From positions 1 through 64,000 of the forward strand of contig JAUNBG010000008.1 in assembly GCA_030527205.1 (NCBI GenBank): a stretch of 64,000 nucleotides of DNA. The letters run 5' to 3'. The DNA is from Planctomycetia bacterium (GTDB taxonomy: Bacteria; Planctomycetota; Planctomycetia; Pirellulales; Thermoguttaceae). The position numbers were made by a program, and so were the translations under genes. The notes below the pieces were generated by a model. The model made no database searches, was not told the origin of the DNA, and saw nothing but the letters and a program-made list of their open reading frames with translations. This document shows positions 9,186 through 17,030 of this stretch, in pieces (the stretch's first letter is position 1; each line of letters starts with the position of its first letter).

Positions 9186-11342
9186 TCATTGAACTTCCGG
9201 AAGCGGGAAAGGACAAAGAACTTCCGGAAAATCTTTTAAAAGCTCAACAGGGGAAGTCGTTCCAAAATCATTCGTTATCGGTTTGAATCCCAATTGCCAA
9301 GCTGGCGAATCTTCCGAAAGTTCAAAATCATGTTCCGCAATATTTTTGAATTTTGGATCAGCAATAAGAGAATGAACGTCTTGATTTTTATTTTTTTGCC
9401 ATTCATCGAACTTCATTCCGGCAAAAAGAATTTCATGATTCGGATTAAAATAAAGGTTTCGATCCAAAACAAAACGATTATCGCTCCAATTTGACCCCAA
9501 AAGAGGCGAACTGTTGTCCCAGTAAACAATATTATTGACAAAATCAAACGAATTATGTTCTTCCATTCGAGTTCGTTGAAGCTGAAATTCTTTAGATTGA
9601 ACTAAAATGTTATTGAAAAGCTTGTTATCCCGGCCATAATGTTGATGAAAACTTCCAGTTTTTGTATTATAAACGATATTGAAAGCCATTTCGATTCCTG
9701 TTGAACCTTCGTCTGTATACAGTCCCCAACCGCCATAATCGAAAGAAGAAACGTCATGAATCAGATTATGATTGACTTTGGTTCCAGGCGAAATGCCAAG
9801 CGTATAAACCGCGCCCATATCGGAAAGAAGCCCTTGACCAATATTAAACAAATGATTGTTACAGATTTCATTTGAATGCGCAACGCTTTTCGAATAACCC
9901 CAAACCCAACCGACAGAAACCGCCGAATAATAAAGATCGGAAATCTCATTATTAAGAATCTTGTTTCGACAGGCATGACCAATCCAAACGCCAATTCCAG
10001 CCGGATGAAGTCGTCCCAAAGCGGAAAAGGAGTTATTTTGAATCAGAATATCGGAGACAATTCGTTCTTCTTCGGAAAGTTTGTTCAAGAAATCAATTTG
10101 AATTGATTCATAAGGCCAGGAATGGGTTTGATAAAGATCGCCGCCAATACGAATGGCTCCGGCTCCAATATCTTTCATTTCGCAGGAAATAACCGAATCA
10201 GAATGACAAGCCGTTCCAAACGCAATTCCATAATGTCCCAAATTTCGAAAAGCGCATTCTTTGAAAGAACAATTGATCGCTCCAGCCAGGCGAATACAAG
10301 AATCGACGTCAACTTCGGCTTGCGGACTATTATTTCCCGATTTTGGCGTTGTCCAATTCGAGAAGGCAAACGTTAAGCCTTCCAAAGAAATATTTTCGAC
10401 AAATTTTCCGTCTGAAGCGACAATATTCATTAAATACTCAATTTTGGGAGCAACAATTTGCGTATTTTCGGGAGTTTCGCCCGGCAACGGAATATAAGTC
10501 AATTGACCCGTTGGACGGTCCAAATACCATTGGCCGGGTTCGGAAAGAGCTTCGGCAACATTTTCCAAATAATAACGATGACCAGTCGAAAAATGTCCCC
10601 AAGAACTATTGCTCGGAGACGATCCCTGAACGGTTACGATTTTGTTTTGATCGTCAACCGATTCGATTAAATTTCGACTCATTGTCCATTGATGAAAAAC
10701 AAGAACTTCAATATCGGATAAATTATGCCAATGGGATTGAATTTCGTTCTCTTTAAATCGGAATTTTGTGTCGCCTTTTCGCCCCGTTGCCAAGGGCGAG
10801 TCAAGCCTTTCCGTTACAAAATAGGTTCCCTGTTTGGGAAGTTTCGGACGAAATCGTTGTTGATTGTTAACGAAAAGTTGAATAAAGTTCCAATGACCAT
10901 TTTTAACGTCTTCCAAAACAACGCGCCAGCGCCCGTCTGCTCCTGTTTCCCAGCCTTGAATCAATTGTCCTCCAGAAATGACCGGAAAAGAACCTTGCGC
11001 AGCTCGAATTATGGTCGGTTTTTCAAGCGAAACGCCATTATGTTTTGAATTGATTTCCAATGTTTTATTCAATTCATAAACGCCATCAGCCAATTCAATT
11101 CCCCATTGTTTCGCGTCGGTTTCAGATGCAGCCGTTCGTTTTTCGGCAAGAATTTCCAAAGCTCGTTCCAACGTCGCGACAGGTCCGTCTGTTTCGTCGG
11201 AATTCGTTAGTTGCAACAAACCAGAAAAGAGATCGTTTCCGTTTGGCGAAACATAAATCATTTCTTGAGCCGATAAAAAAGTCGTTTGGAAATAAACAAT
11301 CAAAAGCAAAAATAACCAATAATAACTGTTTTTCATTGCCAT
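9186..11342 (-). CDS. Secreted right-handed beta-helix repeat protein
   Basis: About 718 residues from the ATG chosen here. A longer frame to 11441 exists, but this start has AAGAAAGAG in front of it and yields a clean signal peptide (Lys, Tyr/Trp, a hydrophobic core ending FLSAQ). The mature protein opens with MIYVSPNGND and GPVATLERALE, the usual entry of planctomycete parallel beta-helix proteins. A long series of short strand repeats rich in Asn and Gly follows (for example NNSFSALG, NEISDLYYSAVSVG, NLIHDVSSFDYGGWGLYTD). Such proteins include polysaccharide lyases and GH families acting outside the cell. No catalytic set is recognisable enough to name an activity. Confidence 0.8.
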   Translation of the reverse strand: MAMKNSYYWLFLLLIVYFQTTFLSAQEMIYVSPNGNDLFSGLLQLTNSDETDGPVATLERALEILAEKRTAASETDAKQWGIELADGVYELNKTLEINSKHNGVSLEKPTIIRAAQGSFPVISGGQLIQGWETGADGRWRVVLEDVKNGHWNFIQLFVNNQQRFRPKLPKQGTYFVTERLDSPLATGRKGDTKFRFKENEIQSHWHNLSDIEVLVFHQWTMSRNLIESVDDQNKIVTVQGSSPSNSSWGHFSTGHRYYLENVAEALSEPGQWYLDRPTGQLTYIPLPGETPENTQIVAPKIEYLMNIVASDGKFVENISLEGLTFAFSNWTTPKSGNNSPQAEVDVDSCIRLAGAINCSFKECAFRNLGHYGIAFGTACHSDSVISCEMKDIGAGAIRIGGDLYQTHSWPYESIQIDFLNKLSEEERIVSDILIQNNSFSALGRLHPAGIGVWIGHACRNKILNNEISDLYYSAVSVGWVWGYSKSVAHSNEICNNHLFNIGQGLLSDMGAVYTLGISPGTKVNHNLIHDVSSFDYGGWGLYTDEGSTGIEMAFNIVYNTKTGSFHQHYGRDNKLFNNILVQSKEFQLQRTRMEEHNSFDFVNNIVYWDNSSPLLGSNWSDNRFVLDRNLYFNPNHEILFAGMKFDEWQKNKNQDVHSLIADPKFKNIAEHDFELSEDSPAWQLGFKPITNDFGTTSPVELLKDFPEVLCPFPLPEVQ

Positions 11343-11859
11343 TCTCTTTCTTTTGCATTGAATGTTGAAAAAAATTTCTGTAAAAATAATTTCACAAAAA
11401 GTTCGATCCAATAGAATATAAAGACAAAATTCATTTTTCATAAGCTCGGATAATCAATTTGATATTCCGTGTTTATGAATACGAAAAAATTTTCCCTGTT
11501 TTTGAAAATCAGCTTCTATTTTTTTAAAAAATGGATATCGCTCGCTATTCTTTAACGAATTTCAGTAAGAAACAAAATCCATTCTCATTATACATTAATA
11601 TGCTCGATTGAAAAGTTATTTAATTAGAACCGGAACTTTTGGGAATTTGCGCAAAGATCAAGATCGGAACCTGTAAAATATTTGCTTAAAAAAAGATTCT
11701 TGTAAAACAGGTTATATAATATCCGCAAACAGTTAAAAAAATCGTCGGTTTCGAGAAGGCGACAACGTTGGGCGATTATCGGACGCTGAGCCTGTCGCTT
11801 GTTCATCCCGAATCGGTTGAAATAGAGAATTTGCATAAACAATGACAAGAGGACTTTTT
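11343..11859. other. Divergent intergenic region
   Basis: About 520 bases between the divergently transcribed beta-helix gene and a small unknown gene, so it should contain both promoters. The short frame on the minus strand at 11624-11848 has no recognisable family and is not called. No repeat or terminator is obvious. Confidence 0.4.
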
Positions 11860-12135
11860 ATGACTTATCGAGTCGTTACGCATGGATCAAATGGCGAAAT
11901 TATGACACGCGATTATGAATCGGAGCAGGAATTGCTTTTGCTGCATACACAAATCGGTATTGAAGATTGCAGTACCGATTTAAACCTTCGCGGCAAACCT
12001 GTTTTTCGCGGTTTGATTGGCCCGATTCCAGAAGGAAACTGCATTGCCCGTTATGAATCGCCTGACGTTTTTGAAATGTTGACCAAAGAATGGTCGGCCC
12101 CAAGGCGGAAACGACATCCGAAAAAAGTCGGTTGA
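11860..12135 (+). CDS. Small conserved-looking hypothetical protein
   Basis: 91 residues starting MTYRVVTHGSNGEIMTRDYES. This ATG is preferred over one 18 bases upstream because AGAGG lies 7 bases in front of it. The product is soluble and has no signal peptide or membrane segment. It ends in a basic tail (APRRKRHPKKVG) that could contact nucleic acid. I do not recognise a family. The strong ribosome-binding site and coding-like composition support a real gene. A perfect 8-bp hairpin overlaps its last codons. Confidence 0.55.
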   Translation: MTYRVVTHGSNGEIMTRDYESEQELLLLHTQIGIEDCSTDLNLRGKPVFRGLIGPIPEGNCIARYESPDVFEMLTKEWSAPRRKRHPKKVG

Positions 12136-12153
12136 AATGTTCAAGCATTTCAA
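12132..12153 (+). terminator. Hairpin at the end of the small gene
   Basis: TTGAAATG and CATTTCAA form a perfect 8-bp stem with a 6-base loop right at the stop codon. The downstream sequence is A/T-rich but lacks a clean T-run, so this is a weak terminator candidate for the 11860-12135 gene. Confidence 0.35.
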
Positions 12154-12220
12154 TTCAATAAAAATTTTTAGCTCAAAAAGACAAAACTCAGAAGTTTGAA
12201 AAAAATTTTGGGGGACTTTT

Positions 12221-12739
12221 TTACATTTCCCAAAGATCAGGCAATTCCCGTTTTCCCCCTTGATAATCCAACCCATACCCAACCAAAAAGCGGAATTCTT
12301 TCGTTTCCCAAGCAGCAAAATCAATCGGAACGTCAATCGTTCGAGGAACCTTTTTGTTAAAAAAAACAACGGTTTTGACCTCTTTGGCCCCGGAAGATAA
12401 AAAATAATTCCGAAGAAAGGCAAGGCTCTGACCCGTTTCGATAACGTCCTCAACAATCAAAATGCGGCGCCCTTTAACAGACGTTTCAACGTCTTTAAGA
12501 AATTGAATATGTCCAGAAGAAACGCAGGCGTTTCCATAACTTGAAATTCGAACAAAATCTGTTTCCAGCGAAAAGTTCAGCAACCGAATCAGATCGGCCA
12601 TAAAAATAAACGCTCCATTAAGAACTCCAACAACAAGAACTTTATCCTGATATTCCTGATTCGAATAATAATTATTGATTTTTTCCGCAACGATTTCGTT
12701 TTTCGCGCGAATTTCGGATGAGCAAATACAAATTTTCAT
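12221..12739 (-). CDS. hpt: Hypoxanthine phosphoribosyltransferase
   Basis: 172 residues from ATG at 12739. A 17-residue upstream extension is possible but looks non-coding. The enzyme salvages hypoxanthine or guanine to IMP or GMP using PRPP. Signs are VLNGAFIFMADLIR (pyrophosphate loop), the PRPP-binding ILIVEDVIETGQSL at about 95-107, and C-terminal PDLWEM. The PRPP motif usually reads EDI(I/V)DTG; here the second acidic residue is Glu (EDVIETG), a conservative change. The C-terminal YGLDYQGGKRELPDLW matches the family. The gene stands alone, with trkH upstream. Confidence 0.9.
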   Translation of the reverse strand: MKICICSSEIRAKNEIVAEKINNYYSNQEYQDKVLVVGVLNGAFIFMADLIRLLNFSLETDFVRISSYGNACVSSGHIQFLKDVETSVKGRRILIVEDVIETGQSLAFLRNYFLSSGAKEVKTVVFFNKKVPRTIDVPIDFAAWETKEFRFLVGYGLDYQGGKRELPDLWEM

Positions 12740-13055
12740 AAAAATCCTATATCCAATTTTATTAAAATTTTTCTCAAAATGAACAAGCAACGTTCCATAA
12801 AAATCGATATTTCATCGACGATAATCGTTCGTTCTCCGAGTTACAAACGTCATTTTTAAAATTAACAGGCTTGAGCTTATAAGGAAAGTTTGATGAACAA
12901 CATTTGCCTGACGTTTGCAATATACAAAGACAACAATTCAATAATTCAAAAATATTCAATCGAGCCTGTTTCATATCTCAAATCGAGTCAACGATTCGTC
13001 CATATCAATTCAATCGAAATCAATTCAATCGAAAAGGATTCATAAGATTGAAGAG
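12740..13055. other. Intergenic region upstream of hpt
   Basis: About 315 bases between trkH and hpt, both on the minus strand; it probably holds the hpt promoter. Apart from a 15-bp tandem duplication at 13004-13033 I see nothing in it. Confidence 0.4.
13004..13033. repeat. Perfect 15-bp tandem duplication
   Basis: ATCAATTCAATCGAA occurs twice head to tail, just downstream of the trkH stop codon. It is probably a replication-slippage product. Confidence 0.7.
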
Positions 13056-14810
13056 CTAATGTTTTTTCCAAAAAGAAGGCAAAATAAGAACGAACCCGAC
13101 ATAAAGTTCCAAACGTCCTAAAAACATTGCAATAGACAAAATCAATTTTGATAAATCGGAAAAACCGCTGAAATTGCTTCGAGCTCCGGCAACGCCTAAA
13201 CTCACGCCGGTATTCGCAAAAGAAGAAAGAGTCGCGGCAGAAACATCAATTAATTTTTCCGAATAGCTCAATCCTCGGCTGGTCCATTGCGTATTCGGTT
13301 CAATCATTAATATAAAAACGGTGAACAAAGCAATCGAAACGGCAAAGAATAAAATGAAAATAAGAATGCCCGTTTGAACGGAACGATCAACATTTTGACC
13401 GTCCAGCTTTAAAGTTCGAATAACATTGGGGCGATATGATTTTTCTATTTCCTGGCCAAATGTTTTAAACATAATAATGCTGCGAATGACTTTGATTCCG
13501 CCTGCTGTGCTCCCGGCGCAACCTCCGACAAACATTAAAATCGTTATGATAAACAAAGAGAGCGAATTCCAACTGTCTTGCTCATCCACACAAAAACCTG
13601 TGCTTGTCATAATAGAGGCGACACTGAAAACAACCTTTCGTAATGCAATATGCCAGGGAATTTTATATTTCGTAACTTCAACCAATTGATTTTCAATCGG
13701 TTGACTTTCGGATGATTCGAGCGGATGAGATTCTGTGGAGACCGAAACAGAATTCCCGGATTGGCTTTCCTGTAACGGAACAATTGTTTCTTGATTCTGC
13801 TTTATGGAAACAGTGTCCGGAATGGATATCATCGGTTTATCGGAAGTTCCATAAATATCAAAATCGTTCCAATAAATGCCGGAAACAAAGATGAGAATCG
13901 TTGCAATAATCAAAATCCCGATATAAGTTCGCCATTCTGTATCGCGGAATAATTTCAACGGTTGACCAATTGCGAATAAATAAAGCAAAGAAAAGTTTGT
14001 TCCGGCACAAATCATAAAAAAAATGATAACCGTTTCAATAAGTCCGGAGTTTAGGGTTGTATTGGCGGCAAAATGGCCAATGCTTGAGTTAAATGTGCTG
14101 AACCCGCCCGTTGCAATGGTTGAAAAAGAGAGGCAAATGGCATCAAACCAGGAGACATTTAATAAAACGAGAATGAGAATCATAATTCCATTCAAACCGA
14201 GATAAACGCGAAGCAGACCAATCGCCAATTGACGCATTTTGGCAATCGGATTCGATTCTGAGCCCGCTCCTTTTTCGATTCGCATAATAGCCTTTCCGGT
14301 CGATCCCTGACCGAGAATGACGACAAATAAAACCATAATTCCCAAACCGCCCAGAAAATGCGTTGTACATCGCCAAAAAAGAATTGTTCTTGGAAGAACC
14401 AACGGATTTTCGACGTCATTAATGACGCTGGCGCCCGTTGTACTGAACCCTGATTGCGATTCAAAAATGGCATCGGCAAAACTCATTGGGACCCCCAATG
14501 AACTTTCGCTTCCGCTTATAAGATAAGGCAGAGCGCCAAGAAAAGCGGCCAAAATCCAACTTAAACCGACGACGGCTAACGATTCTCGGCGCAAAAGTTG
14601 CAAATTTGTATTCTTTTTGCCAAACCAGAAAAAAAATTTCCCGAGAAGGCAAGAGATCAGCGAAGAAATCAGAAGCCCTCGAACGCCGCTCGCTTCGTTT
14701 TCCCAAACGCCGCCGAACTGAGGCATCGCCCATAAAAGACTAAAAAGCATACTGACTCCGATTAAAATCGAAACGATGCCTAAAAATCGAGCAATTAAAC
14801 GACAATTCAT
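13056..14810 (-). CDS. trkH: TrkH-family potassium uptake membrane subunit
   Basis: 584-residue membrane protein of the TrkH/KtrB superfamily, which moves K+ across the inner membrane. The four pore-loop filter sequences are visible: FSTTGASVI, ATGGFSTFN, MTSTGFCV and ANTGVSLGV, each with the filter glycine. The C-terminus FLGRLELYVGFVLILPSFW is typical. A hydrophilic Ser/Gln/Glu-rich insert at about 320-380 lengthens one loop relative to usual members (about 480 residues). The start codon overlaps the lspA stop as ATGA, so translation is probably coupled. No trkA gene is in the window, and its regulatory partner must be elsewhere. Confidence 0.93.
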   Translation of the reverse strand: MNCRLIARFLGIVSILIGVSMLFSLLWAMPQFGGVWENEASGVRGLLISSLISCLLGKFFFWFGKKNTNLQLLRRESLAVVGLSWILAAFLGALPYLISGSESSLGVPMSFADAIFESQSGFSTTGASVINDVENPLVLPRTILFWRCTTHFLGGLGIMVLFVVILGQGSTGKAIMRIEKGAGSESNPIAKMRQLAIGLLRVYLGLNGIMILILVLLNVSWFDAICLSFSTIATGGFSTFNSSIGHFAANTTLNSGLIETVIIFFMICAGTNFSLLYLFAIGQPLKLFRDTEWRTYIGILIIATILIFVSGIYWNDFDIYGTSDKPMISIPDTVSIKQNQETIVPLQESQSGNSVSVSTESHPLESSESQPIENQLVEVTKYKIPWHIALRKVVFSVASIMTSTGFCVDEQDSWNSLSLFIITILMFVGGCAGSTAGGIKVIRSIIMFKTFGQEIEKSYRPNVIRTLKLDGQNVDRSVQTGILIFILFFAVSIALFTVFILMIEPNTQWTSRGLSYSEKLIDVSAATLSSFANTGVSLGVAGARSNFSGFSDLSKLILSIAMFLGRLELYVGFVLILPSFWKKH

Positions 14811-15430
14811 ATTGATTTAGATTTTTTAATATTAGAGCTATTATCAATTAAAGAGTCTGGTTGAGATTTTGAATCAGACGGAAGAAGAATGGAATACAGG
14901 CCAATCAAAATGGCTCCTGTGACGAGATAAGAATCAGCGAGATTGAAATTCGGCCAGGGATAAGTTCCTATCATAACGAGAATCCAATCGCGGACGGCAT
15001 AAATCGGTTGACCAACCATATCGTTCGAACAATAACCGGTATAAACATCCCAATCTGTCCAAAGCATTTGATGCAAAGCGAGTCGATCCCAAAGATTTCC
15101 AATAATTCCCGCCGAAATCAAGCCTAAAATGATCGAGAGGAAAATACTTTTTTGAGAATCCCAAATAATCCAAAGAAGAATTCCAACCAAAATGATAAAG
15201 GAAAGAGCAGCAAAAACCGAAGTTAATCCTTGCCCCATTCCAAATAAAGCGCCTTGGTTTAAGGATGTTTGAATTCCCAAAATATTTGGAATTAGCCATA
15301 AAACGTCATTTTGCCCCGGTTCGCCAAGCCGATCAAAAACAAGAGATTTTGTCCAAATATCTAAAATGGCGCCTCCGATAAGAATGGGAAAAAAGAGCAA
15401 AAGTCGATAAAAAAGAGAGTTAAATTTCAT
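14807..15430 (-). CDS. lspA: Lipoprotein signal peptidase (signal peptidase II)
   Basis: 207 residues with four hydrophobic segments. The enzyme cleaves signal peptides of diacylglyceryl-modified prolipoproteins in the inner membrane. Conserved parts are the early DIWTKS, then GNLWDRL, VRDWILV and FNLADSYLV. The last two carry the catalytic aspartate pair. The protein is slightly longer than E. coli LspA (164 residues) because of a longer central loop and a Ser/Lys-rich C-terminal tail. It overlaps trkH by four bases. Confidence 0.9.
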   Translation of the reverse strand: MKFNSLFYRLLLFFPILIGGAILDIWTKSLVFDRLGEPGQNDVLWLIPNILGIQTSLNQGALFGMGQGLTSVFAALSFIILVGILLWIIWDSQKSIFLSIILGLISAGIIGNLWDRLALHQMLWTDWDVYTGYCSNDMVGQPIYAVRDWILVMIGTYPWPNFNLADSYLVTGAILIGLYSILLPSDSKSQPDSLIDNSSNIKKSKSI

Positions 15431-15619
15431 TGATTTGAATTGTTTTGTAATTTTTGTCTCGTTATTTCAAAACCTGTTGAAAATTCTTAAACTTCATATT
15501 CGCAGGCTCAGAAACAAAGAAGGGAATATTGAAATAAAATATGCCAGCGTATTGAGGGAAAATGATCGCCCGCATTGATTTCGGTTGAATAGTCTTTTTC
15601 TATTTGAAGTTGAAAAAAC

Positions 15620-16594
15620 TTATTTTGTTTGAAAAGAATGGGCTGTTTGGTTGAAACCGCAGATTATTTTTTCCAAAACGGCTTCAACATTCATTTGTTG
15701 AACGACTTCCATATTCATTCGCCATTTGGGAACTTTTCTTCGATCGAAAACCGTCATTCCGCGAGTCAGCGTTCCTTCTGTTTCAACGTCGCCTGCTGCT
15801 TCCTGAGTCTTAAAAAGTTCCGGATGAGTCATAAAAAAGTAAGCGACAAGTTCCTGTAAATAGATCTGTTCCATTCCGTAATGCCGTCGATAAGCGCGAA
15901 AGGCAGGAAGCAACATTCCATATAAAAAGGAACCGAATTTCGTTTCTTCGCCAGGCAATTTTGATAAATGTTCAAAAGAAAATTTGAGACAATTGGAAAC
16001 ATCAAGCGGAATAAGAGTTTTTGTGCAAAGGGATTGAAAAACATATTTTGCCGATTTGGGATCGCAGAAAATATTGAATTCAGCGGTTGGCGTTATATTT
16101 CCGGAAGCCAAATAAGTTCCGCCGGCAATAAAAAGCCGATCAACCAAAGTTGGAATTTCCGGATCGCGTTGAAATGCCCGGGCAATATTGGTTAACGGCC
16201 CGAGCGCTAAAATGGAAACATCATGCGGATATTGCCGAACAGCGTCACAAATAATTTTTTCTGCTGGATGCTGCGAACAACGTTCTGCAACAGGAAGGGG
16301 AATAGCGTCGCCCAATCCGTCAATCCCATGAATCGAACGATTATCAATTTTTAACCCGTCAATCGATTCATCGCCAATGCCGATTCGCGGCAGTTTTGGC
16401 GGATCAAGAAATTCAACAATTCCCTGCAAATTTTTCGCCGATAACGAAGCTGGCGCATTTCCGCCAACGGAAGTTAAAGCAACAACTTCAATTTTGGGAT
16501 CAAAAAGCGCCAGACAAAGAGTCAAAGCATCATCTATTCCCGGATCAACGTCCAAAATGACTTTACGCGGCGCGTTCTCCATGAAACCGGGCAT
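15620..16594 (-). CDS. Inosine/uridine-preferring nucleoside hydrolase family protein
   Basis: 324 residues. The Ca2+-binding aspartate cluster DVDPGIDDA is at about 15-23. It is followed by LALGPLTNIARA, FIAGGTYLASGN and TAEFNIFCDPKSA, then a late GDVETEGTLTRGMTVFDRR that carries the last metal ligand. These enzymes cleave the N-glycosidic bond of ribonucleosides to free base and ribose. Base preference cannot be read from sequence. GGGGAA about 7 bases upstream supports the start. It may feed bases to salvage by Hpt, though the genes are not adjacent. Confidence 0.9.
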   Translation of the reverse strand: MPGFMENAPRKVILDVDPGIDDALTLCLALFDPKIEVVALTSVGGNAPASLSAKNLQGIVEFLDPPKLPRIGIGDESIDGLKIDNRSIHGIDGLGDAIPLPVAERCSQHPAEKIICDAVRQYPHDVSILALGPLTNIARAFQRDPEIPTLVDRLFIAGGTYLASGNITPTAEFNIFCDPKSAKYVFQSLCTKTLIPLDVSNCLKFSFEHLSKLPGEETKFGSFLYGMLLPAFRAYRRHYGMEQIYLQELVAYFFMTHPELFKTQEAAGDVETEGTLTRGMTVFDRRKVPKWRMNMEVVQQMNVEAVLEKIICGFNQTAHSFQTK

Positions 16595-17030
16595 TGTTTT
16601 TCCCCTATATATTTAAAATGTTCATTTTATTATTGAATATTTATTGCGATTGAAAACAGTTCCTTTTCAGAAAATTGTTGACGTTCCAACCGTTATACCG
16701 AATTCGGTTTGGTCGACAAGCTTGCTTTGGCCTGATTTGCCTGTTCGCTTGCAGAGTTGCGTCCCCAACAATCTGAGATTTTTCAACAAACGCATTTCGG
16801 ATAAAGTTGTTTAAAACTTGGATCTTGCAGACGAGACGTCCGCGCTCCGAAGGGTTTTTTAGAACTTTCTTAATGTTTTTTTATTAAACTTGACGAATTC
16901 CTCAAATCTTATCCAATTATAAACTGAAGAAATGAGAATAACAAAATTAAGAAAAAACTTTCAGTTCCGTTATTCTCATCAAATTTACAAAAACGTTCAA
17001 TTAAAAACAATATTAAAAACGCAACATTAT
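16595..17030. other. Intergenic region containing one dispersed repeat
   Basis: About 435 bases between the rhamnosidase stop and the nucleoside hydrolase start (both minus strand). It holds a partial copy of the 110-bp repeat family (16778-16872) and presumably the nucleoside hydrolase promoter. Confidence 0.5.
16778..16872 (+). repeat. 110-bp dispersed repeat, copy A (left end eroded)
   Basis: Matches copy D (59128-59240) over CAAACGCATTTCGGATAAAG, the hairpin core GCAGACGAGACGTCCGC and the right end TTTTTTAGAACTTTCTTA. The left terminal repeat (AGGAAGTTCTAAAAACC in other copies) is not recognisable here. Confidence 0.75.
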
